From Salinivirga cyanobacteriivorans (GTDB lineage Bacteria; Bacteroidota; Bacteroidia; Bacteroidales; Salinivirgaceae), in assembly GCF_001443605.1 (NCBI RefSeq), contig NZ_CP013118.1, positions 2,723,501 to 2,787,500 of the forward strand: DNA of 64,000 nucleotides. Direction: 5' to 3'. This document shows, piece after piece, positions 18,101 to 26,608 of this stretch. Both the position numbers and the translations under genes were made by a program. Numbering within the stretch: the first letter of the stretch is position 1; each line of letters begins with the position of its first letter. The notes under the pieces were generated by a model. It had not been told where the DNA came from and searched no databases. It saw only the letters and a list, made by a program, of their open reading frames with translations.

Positions 18101-18572
18101 ATGAGAAGTTTGAAGTGTTGTTGTCTTTGTCTACCAGGTAAACAGACTTTTCACCAATAAAAAACACACTGTCTTGTTCTATGTAAATTTCATCGAATAC
18201 CACATCTTTCATGCTACTATCGGGCAGTAAAGATTGAAAATGATACGATCCGGCACTATCTTTCTTTACCAGACCAAAATCACCGCGAAAACCCACAAAA
18301 ATTCTTCCCCGCTCGTCAGTCTCTATGACTAATGGTACCGATGAGAGTGTATGTAGATTCCATTTTGAACCATTATAGCTTAACAAACCTTTTCTGCATG
18401 TAAAAAGCATTTCCTGGTTAGGTAAATTTATCATGTCCCATACCCTGTAGTTCAATTCATCTTCCATGGGAAAGTGATTGATGTATGGTGTACCTTTTTG
18501 AGCAGCGCTGTTTAAATTTAACAGACATAAAAATATGAAGGCAAAAAATACTTTAATGCTGCTCCGATGCAT
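15168..18572 (-). CDS. Second propeller / Y_Y_Y / SpoIIE phosphatase receptor, with a lysine-rich insert
   Basis: A 1134-aa relative of the protein at 8382-12023. It has a signal peptide (residues 1-24), a divergent propeller region (~30-700), Y_Y_Y domain (~727-790), membrane helix (~808-831), coiled coil (~835-890) and PP2C/SpoIIE phosphatase (~911-1131). AADCTGHGVPGAFMSMLGIS, DGMDASLMI and LSDGFPDQFGG are intact. Unusual is a strongly basic, low-complexity segment at about residues 367-441, inserted into the propeller and rich in Lys, Pro, Glu and Gln. The propeller blades are much less regular than in its relative. The start ATG follows a TAATTTTG box at 18621-18614. Same expected role: envelope sensing coupled to protein dephosphorylation in the cytoplasm; ligand unknown. 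Confidence 0.85.
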   Translation of the reverse strand: MHRSSIKVFFAFIFLCLLNLNSAAQKGTPYINHFPMEDELNYRVWDMINLPNQEMLFTCRKGLLSYNGSKWNLHTLSSVPLVIETDERGRIFVGFRGDFGLVKKDSAGSYHFQSLLPDSSMKDVVFDEIYIEQDSVFFIGEKSVYLVDKDNNTSNFSFPRFDEHHGFFMHRKQLQVVTDNGICSVDPDSVDLFSNVTLPHNSDIFFHFKVKRGVTYLGASNNKLYKFDGENLLKVNIKDQAYLDESVLVDGLLLNDSLIALSTNIGGVLIINHNTGKTLYTINYTTGLPDNKVYDIYLDKKNGLWIAHGRGISRISLSLPIMLFNKYPGLSGNLYAFTRKQNEIYLGTSEGLYYLTKQKQYKTRQITVRVPEKTEAKTKKKKQVSAQEKPENTNDTKKKGRVRKFFRKVAQKIKAPIKKISGKEPAKEQPQPQTVKKEPELTYRTRTIYSLQSISHAYKKVAEFKGKCFQLIHHNNQILAASNTGLYTIKNHKAKVILKDTYVNFIKKSRFDPRKLLVATNDEIIFLEYTGDNWNLIMKHSFDEPIYSIAEQTPKTIWVGGLGKAFKIDLHAQDSISTNVMHFKGNMLDEVVVRYFNKKLHFIVSSAIYILDNKQNKPIKKKEYAERNALDIFAFYNQPEYTWIKTDQWNLYDYYGEKKLAAIKYLKLLDNIDEAFLDENQQIWVIDNYNNLYRINNQTDSIYTPNFRLNIASIQHKGGAFLKAGDIKLEYEDNAITVKVSSPYFLKNNAVKYRYKLVGLTEKWSDWSNNEIINFPFIPAGTYYLLLESKTVLGKKSGITKIPVHIDKPFRQTIIFYLLVILLLTGVVFLIIILRERKLKRDKVLLEAKVKARTKTISEQKEEITVQHDEIKEQKNRIEQQHNDIKQSITYAKRIQAAALPDKPLIDRQLKDYFIFFKPRDIVSGDFYWINKIGNKTIVMAADCTGHGVPGAFMSMLGISFLNEITSTIKDLHANTILDELRRYVKETLSQEGKEGEAKDGMDASLMIIDYENKKAEFSGAFNPLYMIRGGELKEIKADKMPVGIYLKKETPFTNHEIELKQGDTFYMLSDGFPDQFGGKKGRKFMRKPFKRLLINMQDKSMEEQKDILDNTFREWLGTVHQQIDDVLVIGLRI

Positions 18573-18613
18573 TAAAGTTGTACTTTATGGTTTATGAGAG
18601 AAACATTTATTTA

Positions 18614-18621
18614 CAAAATTA
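18614..18621 (-). promoter_or_regulatory. Putative -7 element (TAATTTTG) for the second SpoIIE gene
   Basis: On the minus strand TAATTTTG lies 41 nt before the ATG at 18572. It is back to back with the plus-strand promoter at 18639-18668. Confidence 0.4.
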
Positions 18622-18638
18622 TGTTTATTTTTTTATAA

Positions 18639-18668
18639 TTGACAGGTATTACACAATTTGTAAGTTTG
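18639..18668 (+). promoter_or_regulatory. Putative Bacteroidota-type promoter for the fRMsr gene
   Basis: TTG at 18639-18641 and TAAGTTTG at 18661-18668 are 19 nt apart, as in the -33/-7 consensus. The ATG follows 50 nt downstream. Confidence 0.55.
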
Positions 18669-18718
18669 AGGAGCCCGTGGATTTTCCTATTTTTGGTTCC
18701 TACTAAAAGAAAAACATT

Positions 18719-19180
18719 ATGGATGCAAAAAAGAAACAAGGTCGCTACGATCGTATATATAAACAACTGGAGCAGTTGATGCCCACATGTTCTAATCCTG
18801 AATCGCGCATGAATACAATAATTGCCGTTTTGCACCATAAAATGGATTACTATTTTTGGACAGGGTTTTACTTTTTAAATCAGGGTGAATTACAGGTAAA
18901 AATGTACCAGGGCCCCGTTGCTTGTATGCAACTGGCAAAGGATACCGGAGTGTGCTGGGAAGGAGTCAATACACGTAAGCCTGTATTGGTTAAAAATGTG
19001 GAAGAATTCCCGGGACACATTGCTTGCGACGGTCGCTCTAAAAGCGAGTTGGTAGTGCCACTGTTTGACCCTGAAGACAATTTGCTTGGTGTGTTAGATA
19101 TCGATAGCGATCAACTTAATGCTTTTGATGAGGTTGATGAGCAGAATCTTGTGAAAATACTCCAGTTGATTTGGAGTTAA
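18719..19180 (+). CDS. Free methionine-(R)-sulfoxide reductase (GAF-domain)
   Basis: fRMsr reduces free methionine-R-sulfoxide, a cytoplasmic oxidative-damage repair step. The protein is a single GAF domain of 153 aa, the usual size. Three cysteines sit in the family motifs: GPVACMQ (Cys69), GVCWEG (Cys79) and FPGHIACDGRSKSELVVPL (Cys103). Their spacing of 10 and 24 residues matches the characterised enzymes, so it should be catalytically competent and not merely a ligand-binding GAF protein. It has its own likely promoter. Its stop codon overlaps that of the convergent membrane protein gene: TTAA at 19177-19180 is read as a stop on both strands. Confidence 0.92.
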   Translation: MDAKKKQGRYDRIYKQLEQLMPTCSNPESRMNTIIAVLHHKMDYYFWTGFYFLNQGELQVKMYQGPVACMQLAKDTGVCWEGVNTRKPVLVKNVEEFPGHIACDGRSKSELVVPLFDPEDNLLGVLDIDSDQLNAFDEVDEQNLVKILQLIWS

Positions 19181-19797
19181 AATATTTTCAGCAAGAATGA
19201 AGCATATATGTAAAACCTGATAATGCGTGTTAGTCCGTAAAGGGCCAGTTTTGGTAGCGGATATTTAACAAGGCCGGCCAGCATGCATACTGTTGAGTAG
19301 GGTAAAGGCAGCAAAGCGGCAACTATAATTAATAATCCACCCCATTGCCTTAATCTTTTAACAAAAACAGCATATCGATTTAGTAACCAGTGTTCAACGC
19401 GTTTTTTTGTGCCAAAATAATTACCAATAATATAACTCAATATTCCGGCACCATAAGAAATACCTCCCAAAAGGGTCAGATAAAGTATGGGTTTATCAAA
19501 TTTATTTGCCCAAATAATAAACAGGTCTGGAGGGATGAGGCCTAATAGTGTTTCTGATATGGCATAAACAACCCATACGCCTGCATGAGGTAGTTGACTG
19601 AGCCAAAAGAGAAAGTCGTCACGTAGGTCTTCCAGGATGTAATGTTCCAGACCGAAAATTAGACCAATGATAGATCCCAGAATAATAATTACACGCAAAA
19701 AATTGCGCAGAAAAAAGCGGTAAAAACCACTGCTCCTGAAAAAGCGATGGTAGAGCATAAATCGCTGCCAATTCGTAAGTTTTTGACGGTCTCTCAA
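19177..19797 (-). CDS. VTT/DedA-like inner-membrane protein
   Basis: A 206-aa integral membrane protein with about five hydrophobic segments (IIILGSIIGLIFGLEHYIL, WVVYAISETLLGLIPPDLF, LLGGISYGAGILSYIIGNYF and two later ones). GLIPPDLFIIWA, a reentrant-loop-like segment, GxxxG-rich helix and the late ALLPLPYSTVCMLAGLVKYP fit the VTT (SNARE-associated/DedA, YqaA-like) fold. Members act in lipid or ion handling across the inner membrane; the substrate here is unknown. The N-terminus is basic and cytoplasmic. It is convergent with fRMsr and shares four nucleotides of stop codon with it. Confidence 0.7.
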   Translation of the reverse strand: MRDRQKLTNWQRFMLYHRFFRSSGFYRFFLRNFLRVIIILGSIIGLIFGLEHYILEDLRDDFLFWLSQLPHAGVWVVYAISETLLGLIPPDLFIIWANKFDKPILYLTLLGGISYGAGILSYIIGNYFGTKKRVEHWLLNRYAVFVKRLRQWGGLLIIVAALLPLPYSTVCMLAGLVKYPLPKLALYGLTRIIRFYIYASFLLKIF

Positions 19798-19861
19798 TTC
19801 CGGAATGTTATTATGGGTTTATCTGAGTTAAAAAACGTATTTTTCAAGTATTTATGATGCC

Positions 19862-19876
19862 CGGGAAAATTTCCCG
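19862..19876. promoter_or_regulatory. Palindrome CGGGAAAATTTCCCG, possible operator
   Basis: Perfect 7-bp arms around one base lie in the 254-bp gap between the divergent VTT gene and rmuC. The rest of that gap is AT-rich with only the -7 box at 20007. Confidence 0.25.
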
Positions 19877-20006
19877 AAACTGCTGTAGCAAATTTAGTGC
19901 ACTTTTTCTTTAATAACCGAATTCAGATTAAAAAAGCAGTAAACTATTGAAAAATTTGCTGTATTACTAAGCTAATCAAATAGCAGTCCATTTCCATGAG
20001 AATGTG

Positions 20007-20014
20007 TAATTTTG
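20007..20014 (+). promoter_or_regulatory. Putative -7 element (TAATTTTG) for rmuC
   Basis: Exact match to TAnnTTTG, 37 nt before the rmuC ATG. No clear -33 element. Confidence 0.4.
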
Positions 20015-20051
20015 GCTAATCATTAACATTTTTCAAATGTTGTGACAAAAA

Positions 20052-21368
20052 ATGTACTTTATGGATCAATTTACAACGGTTTTACTATTCGTTCTTTTTG
20101 CAGGTGCTGTCGGGGCTATTATTGTATTTTGGCAGAAGCTGCGCTATTTTAAAGAGCAAAAATATAAAACAGACCTGCAAGTGAGTGAGCTCGGAACCCA
20201 AACCGAATATTACCGTAACCGGAATTATGAGCTGCAGGAACAGTTGTCAAAATTACAAGATGATTTTACAACCATTTCAACAGAAAAAGCCCGCCTGCAG
20301 GAGTCATTAAAACATACCAATGCACAGATGCAGCAAAAAGAGAAAGATTTTGTGCAAATGCAGCATACACTGAAAACAGAATTTAAAAACCTGAGTCATG
20401 ACCTTTTTACGCAAAGTACCGAGGCTTTGAATAAAACTAATAAGACATCTATTGATCAGATTGTGCAACCTTTAAAAGAAAAGCTTCAGCAATACAATCA
20501 GTTGCTGACAGACTTCAGAGAAAAAGATGTAAAGGAGCGCAGCACACTCTCTGCTGAACTCAAACAGCTGCAGGAGTTAAATAAACAGTTAAGCCACGAT
20601 GCCCAAAACCTGGCCGGAGCATTGAAAAATGATTCTAAAATACAGGGAAACTGGGGTGAAATGGTATTGGAACGTATTCTTGAAAAAGCCGGTCTGGAAA
20701 AGAATATAACCTATAAAACGCAGGTATCCACGGTTACCGAAGCTGGCCGGGTGCGGCCCGATGTAGTTGTGTTTTTACCAGAGAACCGTCACCTGATAAT
20801 TGATTCGAAAGTATCACTCAGTGCTTTTGAAAGGCTTGTTAATGCAGAAGACGATACATCCCGTGAGCGCGCACTGAATGAACACTTAACCTCTGTAAAA
20901 AATCACATAACTAATTTGGCACAGAAGAGTTATGAGACTGGTGAAACATTAAACTCCCCGGAGTTTATCTTTTTGTTTATGCCTGTTGAAAATGCACTAT
21001 CCCTGGCTCTGCAATACGATTCAACTCTACAGGATCTTGCATGGAAAAACCGTATTGTGTTGGTTACACCGGCTACATTAATGGCTACTCTGATGACAGT
21101 GGCTAATTTGTGGAAAATAGAGAAACAAAACGAGTTTGCACAGCGCGTAGCAGATGAAACCGGTAAGCTGTACGACAAATTTGTGGGCTTGCTTGAGTCG
21201 GTAAATGATGTGGGCCAGAAAATACATGGTGCTCAACGCAGCCATGAGCAATTGATAAAACAACTCAGCGAAGGGCGTGGCGATTTAATAAGCAGGGCTG
21301 AAAAGATTCGTAAAATGGGCATCAGCCATAAAAAATCGTTACCTTCAAATTTTAATGAGCAGGAGTAG
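20052..21368 (+). CDS. rmuC: DNA recombination protein RmuC
   Basis: RmuC is a membrane-anchored nuclease-like protein that limits recombination at inverted repeats; its chemistry is only partly known. The 438-aa product has one N-terminal membrane helix (residues ~7-25), a coiled coil (~30-130) and the RmuC domain (~140-410) with NWGEMVLERILEKAGL and PDVVVFLPENRHLIIDSKVS. The latter holds the D...D/E-K pattern of PD-(D/E)XK nucleases. An ATG at 20061 would shorten the protein by three residues. It is followed after 17 nt by the GWxTD lipoprotein gene. Confidence 0.93.
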   Translation: MYFMDQFTTVLLFVLFAGAVGAIIVFWQKLRYFKEQKYKTDLQVSELGTQTEYYRNRNYELQEQLSKLQDDFTTISTEKARLQESLKHTNAQMQQKEKDFVQMQHTLKTEFKNLSHDLFTQSTEALNKTNKTSIDQIVQPLKEKLQQYNQLLTDFREKDVKERSTLSAELKQLQELNKQLSHDAQNLAGALKNDSKIQGNWGEMVLERILEKAGLEKNITYKTQVSTVTEAGRVRPDVVVFLPENRHLIIDSKVSLSAFERLVNAEDDTSRERALNEHLTSVKNHITNLAQKSYETGETLNSPEFIFLFMPVENALSLALQYDSTLQDLAWKNRIVLVTPATLMATLMTVANLWKIEKQNEFAQRVADETGKLYDKFVGLLESVNDVGQKIHGAQRSHEQLIKQLSEGRGDLISRAEKIRKMGISHKKSLPSNFNEQE

Positions 21369-21385
21369 AAAATTACTAAGTTTTA

Positions 21386-22618
21386 ATGATTAATAATCAG
21401 CTAAATAGACGGGGCGCAAAATTCTACAGGCATTTATTGTGGATGGTGGCCGTGTTTTCTGTTCTTGCAGGCTGCAAAACCTACTATCAGCCAATTAGCG
21501 AGCGCAATTTTTCGCATCTCTACAATCCTATGCATACCGATATTCATCCCGTTTTAATGCTGAACCGCGTTGCTCCCGATTCGTCGGTTATTTTTTTGCA
21601 CATACCTGTTAGTGACATTGCTTTTCCGGAATTTAAACGGCGCGAGGATCAGGTGGCCGGTGTAGCTATTGAATATTTTTTAGTCGATTCGGCTGGTGCA
21701 AATATGTTTCGCGATAGCGGGTCAGTAAAATACGCCCAACCTCAAAAGCCGGCTACCAATTTTTTACAGCTTCAATTTGGCTTTGCCCATCATCCCGATA
21801 GTGTAAAGTATGTAGATTTACGCATCCAGGATATGCTCTCAGAGCTGGAAACAAATGAGGTAGTGCGTTTGCGAAACGACCATATGGGTAATCCGCAACG
21901 TTATTTTGCATATTTTAATGATAAAAAATACCCTTTTACACGGACAATTGCTGCCGAAGGTGATTCTGTGAAGGTTAATTACAGAGGTGAAAACGATAGT
22001 TTATGGGTGTTTCATCTTACCTACAACCGCAAAGCATTATTGCCTTTCGATACAGCATTTAAGTTTAGCAAAAACGATTTTCTACGGTTTTCAATATCCG
22101 GATCGTATGTAATTAACAGCGACAGTACATTAAACGGAGGGTTGCGGTATGTGGTTGCTAGTCCTTATTTTCCTGCCATCAGGCAGGCAAGGCAAATGCT
22201 TGGGCCTATTCGTTATTTGATCAATGGTAAGGAGTGGCGCCAAATTAATCAATTATCACCCAAGCATGCCGTTGATACATTTTGGTTGAAAGCTGCCCCT
22301 GATGCAGAAAAAGCTAAACAACTCATACAGGTATTCTATAACCGCGTACAGTTGGCTAATATAAAATTTAGTAGTCATCGTGCTGGCTGGAAAACCGACA
22401 TGGGTAAGGTTATTACACTTGCCGGCCTGCCCGATGAAGTACAACTTACTGATACTTCAGAGCATTGGTTTTATTATATCGGTAAAAACGAAAAATTAAA
22501 AATTCCGTTCGCATATAACGATTCACTTGGTGAGTATCAGTTGAATCGTAATGACAGTCTTATGAATGGCTTTTTGATGCACCACATCAACGGGTGGAGA
22601 AAAGGCAAATTTTATTAA
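21386..22618 (+). CDS. GWxTD-domain lipoprotein
   Basis: A 410-aa putative outer-membrane or periplasmic lipoprotein. Residues 18-32 form a lipoprotein signal ending in VLAGC. The C-terminal GWxTD domain is recognised by AGWKTDMGKVITLAGLPDEV near residue 333, followed by a WFYYIGKNEKLKIPF-type strand. GWxTD proteins are common in Bacteroidota and Acidobacteriota, and the function is not established. The N-terminal two thirds are beta-rich and not recognised. The gene is 17 nt after rmuC and 14 nt before rlmB, in what looks like one transcript through the TolB-like gene. Confidence 0.85.
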   Translation: MINNQLNRRGAKFYRHLLWMVAVFSVLAGCKTYYQPISERNFSHLYNPMHTDIHPVLMLNRVAPDSSVIFLHIPVSDIAFPEFKRREDQVAGVAIEYFLVDSAGANMFRDSGSVKYAQPQKPATNFLQLQFGFAHHPDSVKYVDLRIQDMLSELETNEVVRLRNDHMGNPQRYFAYFNDKKYPFTRTIAAEGDSVKVNYRGENDSLWVFHLTYNRKALLPFDTAFKFSKNDFLRFSISGSYVINSDSTLNGGLRYVVASPYFPAIRQARQMLGPIRYLINGKEWRQINQLSPKHAVDTFWLKAAPDAEKAKQLIQVFYNRVQLANIKFSSHRAGWKTDMGKVITLAGLPDEVQLTDTSEHWFYYIGKNEKLKIPFAYNDSLGEYQLNRNDSLMNGFLMHHINGWRKGKFY

Positions 22619-22632
22619 CAAAACTTAACAGC

Positions 22633-23376
22633 ATGGAACAAAAAAGTGATTTTATTTTTGGTATACGTCCCGTAGAGGAGGCCATCAAAAGCGGCCAGCA
22701 TTGTGATAAGGTATTGATAAGAAAAGGCATGGGAGGAGATACCATAGATGCCATAAAAGAGATGATGCGCAACCATCGTATTCCGCTTCAGCAGGTACCT
22801 GACGCAAAGCTAAACCGCATTACACGTAAGAACCATCAGGGTATTATTGCATTGATGTCACCTGTCCCTTTTCAGCAAATTGAGGACGTATTAATGAATG
22901 TTTATGACAAGGGCGAAGATCCGTTTTTTTTAATGCTTGATGAGGTAACTGACGTTCGAAATTTTGGTGCCATGGTGCGTACAGCAGAGTGTGCCGCAGT
23001 GCATGGTGTAATTATTCCCCAAAAAGGTTCGGTGCGTATTGGAGGTGACGCTGTAAAAACATCTGCAGGAGCGTTGTTTAACCTGCCGGTATGCCGTACC
23101 GCAAGTTTGAAAAAAACTGCTTCGTACCTCAAAGATAGCGGCCTGAAACTGGTCGCAGCTACCGAAAAAACCGATGATATGTATTTTAACCAGCCATTAG
23201 ATGGACCGGCCTTGCTTATTATGGGTGCTGAAGATAAAGGTATAAGTCAGGGTTTGCTTGATATGGCTGATGTAAAAGCTGCACTGCCGGTACAGGGTAA
23301 AATATCATCATTAAATGTGTCAAATGCTGCTGCAGTGCTTATGTATGAGATGCTTAGGCAACGAATGAAAAAGTGA
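22633..23376 (+). CDS. rlmB: 23S rRNA 2'-O-ribose methyltransferase RlmB (TrmH/SpoU family)
   Basis: RlmB methylates the 2'-O of G2251 in the 23S rRNA P-loop. The N-terminal substrate-binding domain begins FIFGIRPVEEAIKSGQ. The SPOUT knot motifs are FLMLDEVTDVRNFGAMVRTA (motif 1), LLIMGAEDKGISQGLL (motif 2) and ISSLNVSNAAAVLMYEML (motif 3). At 247 aa it is of normal length. I chose the ATG at 22633; an in-frame GTG at 22594 would overlap the upstream gene. The stop overlaps the GTG start of the next gene by four nucleotides, which suggests translational coupling. Confidence 0.92.
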   Translation: MEQKSDFIFGIRPVEEAIKSGQHCDKVLIRKGMGGDTIDAIKEMMRNHRIPLQQVPDAKLNRITRKNHQGIIALMSPVPFQQIEDVLMNVYDKGEDPFFLMLDEVTDVRNFGAMVRTAECAAVHGVIIPQKGSVRIGGDAVKTSAGALFNLPVCRTASLKKTASYLKDSGLKLVAATEKTDDMYFNQPLDGPALLIMGAEDKGISQGLLDMADVKAALPVQGKISSLNVSNAAAVLMYEMLRQRMKK

Positions 23377-26300
23377 AAAACATTGCGCTTAAAATATCGC
23401 TTATTTTATGCATGCTGGTACTGATTTCGGATACACTTTTTGGCCAGTTTTATAACGGTCATCGTATGCGTTTTGGTAAGAACCGTGTGCAATACCGCGA
23501 TTTTTACTGGCAACATTACGACTTTCAGCGTTATAAAGTTTATTTTCATCAGGGTGGAGATAATACAGCGCGGTATGTGGGGTTGCGAGCACGCGACATT
23601 TTAACAGAGATGGAATATCGACTCGACTACCGACTCGATGGACAGGTAAATTTCATTGTGTATAACGACTTGTTAGATTTCAGACAAAGCAATATTGGTC
23701 TGGTTTCAGGCAATGATCAGTACAATATAGGCGGTACCACAACTATTGCTAATAATAAAGTCATGATTTATAATTATGGCACACACCGGCAATTGGACAG
23801 GCAGGTGCGGCGGGCTTCAGCCGAATTGTTGATTAATGAGATTCTTGTGGGAAGCCGCTTTTCCGACAGATTGGCAAATTCGGCGTTGATATCTTACCCG
23901 GAGTGGTTTATTAAAGGACTTATTGCTTACTATGGAAATGAATTTGCAGCATCAGAGCAGCAAAGTATTAAAGATGGTCTGCTCAATGGTAAGTACAAAA
24001 AAATGCAATGGCTTACTGGCAAGGATGCTGAACTTGCCGGGTTTTCTTTTTGGACCTATGTGGCAATGAATTATGGCGAGCCGGCTTTAAGAGATATCAT
24101 GTATCTCTCCAGGGTGAGTAAAAATATCAATAATGCCATTGTTTTTGTAACAGGCGTACCTTTTCGATACTTGCTGCGCGAATGGGCAGAGTATTCAACC
24201 TATCGTTATGAGCAGGAGGGAACTGGAGTGCCCGGCGCTGAGGCAAAAAAAATAAAAAAGCGAACCAAAAAAAAGGCGCAATACAGCAACCTGGTCTTTT
24301 CTCCCGATGAGCGATATTTTGCCTGGAGTAGAAATGAATCCGGAAAAGTGAAAATTTATATCCAGAATGCAGCTAGCGGCAAGCGACAGAAAGTGTTTGC
24401 TTATGGACATAAATTACCCCAGAAAATTGACCGAAAATACCCTGTTGTGCGTTGGCACCCAAAACTCAATATGTTATCGTGGGTGTATGAGCATGAGCAG
24501 CAAATTAAACTCTGTTTTTATGATGTGAATTCAACTGAGATTAATGCACGCAACATACAGTATATTAATCGTATGTTGGACTATGATTTTAACAGTGATG
24601 GTACGCAAATCGTTTTTTCAGGTATTCATGATGGCAAAACCGATTTATTTACCCTGAATCTGGCATCGAATGAGCAGAACCGGCTCACCGATGATTTGCC
24701 CGACGAGCTTAATCCAAAGTTCACGCCTGAAGGCAACATTATTTTCAGTAGTAATCGTAACAAACCAACAGGAGACACCTTGCAAAGTCATTTGGATTTA
24801 TACCTGACAAATGCCCGGCATTTTGAACCTGTAAAAGTTGTTGCAACTCCGGGTAACCAAACAAAGCCAATAGTGCTGGGGAAGGATTATTATTTATATC
24901 TGAATGATCAGAATGGCATACAGAATCGCTTTGTGGCCAATTACGACAGTGCTATTCAATTTGTTGATACAGCCATTCATTATCGGTTTTTTACTGAGCA
25001 AAAACCACTTACTGATTTAAGGTATGGTTTAATTGAGCATGATGTAGCCAATTCCAGGTCTGCATTTGCAGATCTTCATTTTTATAACCAACGCTATCAT
25101 CTGCTGCAAAAGCCATTCGATTTGACTCCCCTGCAAAAAACGTTAAACATTACAGAGCAGAAAGCTTTTTTTACCACCCGCCGGAAGTTTTACAATAAAC
25201 AAATTGAACGGTTGAAGGAACAACAACGACGCAACGACAGCCTGATTGATATAAATAATTATACTTTTGAATTTGAAAAAAAGCAAAAGTCTGATCAGCG
25301 ATGGCCCGATTTTGAGGCTGATAGTCTTTGGGTTTTAAAGCGCAAGCTTTATTTTACAACTTTTTACACCAACTATACTGTTAACCAGGTCGATTTTAGT
25401 CAGCTTAACCGCAGTTACCAGGTTTATACGGGAGGGGGCGTATTTTTTAATCCCGGGTTTAATGTACTGACTAAATTTGGTGCAGCTGATTTATTTGAGG
25501 ATTATAAGTTGACTGCGGGTTTCAGGCTTGCTGCAAATTTCACAGGAAATGAATACCTGATCAGCATCGAGAATCTTAAATCACGGCTCGACAAGCAGCT
25601 TATCCTCCATCGAATGGGAAGTGAAGAGTATACCGATAATGAGCTTAAACGATCCTATTCTTATCAAACCATGCTTGTGCTCAAATACCCCTTTTCGCAG
25701 GTGTCATCGGTACGTCTTACCGGTAGGTTACGGCTCGACCAAATTGTGTACCCCGCCATCAATAACGAAACTTTAGTAAAACCTGACGACTTCAGGTTGT
25801 GGGGCGGCATGTTGGCCGAATATGTGTATGACAATACCCGGTCTCTGGGATTGAATTTGTACAGTGGAACCCGGGCAAAAGCCTTTTTTGAGCAATATTC
25901 CAGGCTTGAACAAAATACAGGCGATCATATGTTTGTGGTGGGTACAGATGTGCGTCACTATATTCAAATACACCGGCAACTCATTTGGGCCAACAGGTTT
26001 GCAGCATCGTCCAGTTTCGGGAATGCGCTACTGATATATTATCTGGGAGGTGTAGACAACTGGATGTCGGTTAGCGGAAACGGTTATTTCGATCAGACCA
26101 TTCCTGTTGATAAAAGTAAAAACTGGGCTTTTCAGACGGTTGCCACTAATATGCGCGGGTTTCAGCAAAATATCAGAAATGGAAATAGTTTTGCACTGAT
26201 CAATTCAGAATTGCGCTGGCCCGTAATCAAGTATGTTTTTAATCGGCCCTTAAATAGTGATTTACTGGATAATTTTATGATAGCCGGCTTTTTTGATGTG

Positions 26301-26543
26301 GGTAGCGCCTGGTATGGTTGGGACATTACAAATACCGATAATTTTTACCGCTATGATTATATTGAGAACGGACCGGTAAGTGTGCGTATTGATAAGAGAC
26401 GTGATCCATTAGTGGCCGGTTACGGATTTGGTTTTCGCACACGTGTTTTTGGATATTATTTGCGTTTCGATTGGGCATGGGGAATTGAGAATAAAAAAAT
26501 TCTGGATAGGCAGTTTTATTTTTCAATTAACCTCGACTTTTAA
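23373..26543 (+). CDS. TolB-like propeller / outer-membrane barrel protein with degenerate peptidase-MA domain
   Basis: A 1056-aa secreted envelope protein starting at GTG within the rlmB stop codon (GTGA). After a signal peptide (residues 1-24) comes a peptidase-MA-like region (~30-290). It keeps SYPEWFIKGLIAYYGNEF but has ASAELLINEILVG where active relatives have HExxH, so zinc catalysis is unlikely. A TolB-like propeller follows (~300-520, e.g. VFSPDERYFAWSRNESGKVK). The last ~400 residues alternate in barrel fashion and end in FYFSINLDF, a typical terminal beta-strand. A basic patch KKIKKRTKKKAQ joins the first two parts. Probable role: outer-membrane assembly or export scaffold, function unknown. 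Confidence 0.75.
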   Translation: MKNIALKISLILCMLVLISDTLFGQFYNGHRMRFGKNRVQYRDFYWQHYDFQRYKVYFHQGGDNTARYVGLRARDILTEMEYRLDYRLDGQVNFIVYNDLLDFRQSNIGLVSGNDQYNIGGTTTIANNKVMIYNYGTHRQLDRQVRRASAELLINEILVGSRFSDRLANSALISYPEWFIKGLIAYYGNEFAASEQQSIKDGLLNGKYKKMQWLTGKDAELAGFSFWTYVAMNYGEPALRDIMYLSRVSKNINNAIVFVTGVPFRYLLREWAEYSTYRYEQEGTGVPGAEAKKIKKRTKKKAQYSNLVFSPDERYFAWSRNESGKVKIYIQNAASGKRQKVFAYGHKLPQKIDRKYPVVRWHPKLNMLSWVYEHEQQIKLCFYDVNSTEINARNIQYINRMLDYDFNSDGTQIVFSGIHDGKTDLFTLNLASNEQNRLTDDLPDELNPKFTPEGNIIFSSNRNKPTGDTLQSHLDLYLTNARHFEPVKVVATPGNQTKPIVLGKDYYLYLNDQNGIQNRFVANYDSAIQFVDTAIHYRFFTEQKPLTDLRYGLIEHDVANSRSAFADLHFYNQRYHLLQKPFDLTPLQKTLNITEQKAFFTTRRKFYNKQIERLKEQQRRNDSLIDINNYTFEFEKKQKSDQRWPDFEADSLWVLKRKLYFTTFYTNYTVNQVDFSQLNRSYQVYTGGGVFFNPGFNVLTKFGAADLFEDYKLTAGFRLAANFTGNEYLISIENLKSRLDKQLILHRMGSEEYTDNELKRSYSYQTMLVLKYPFSQVSSVRLTGRLRLDQIVYPAINNETLVKPDDFRLWGGMLAEYVYDNTRSLGLNLYSGTRAKAFFEQYSRLEQNTGDHMFVVGTDVRHYIQIHRQLIWANRFAASSSFGNALLIYYLGGVDNWMSVSGNGYFDQTIPVDKSKNWAFQTVATNMRGFQQNIRNGNSFALINSELRWPVIKYVFNRPLNSDLLDNFMIAGFFDVGSAWYGWDITNTDNFYRYDYIENGPVSVRIDKRRDPLVAGYGFGFRTRVFGYYLRFDWAWGIENKKILDRQFYFSINLDF

Positions 26544-26608
26544 GATATGCGAGGATAATACAGTTTTTCAGTTTAATTTTTACAATAATCATATAACCAG
26601 ATAAAAAA

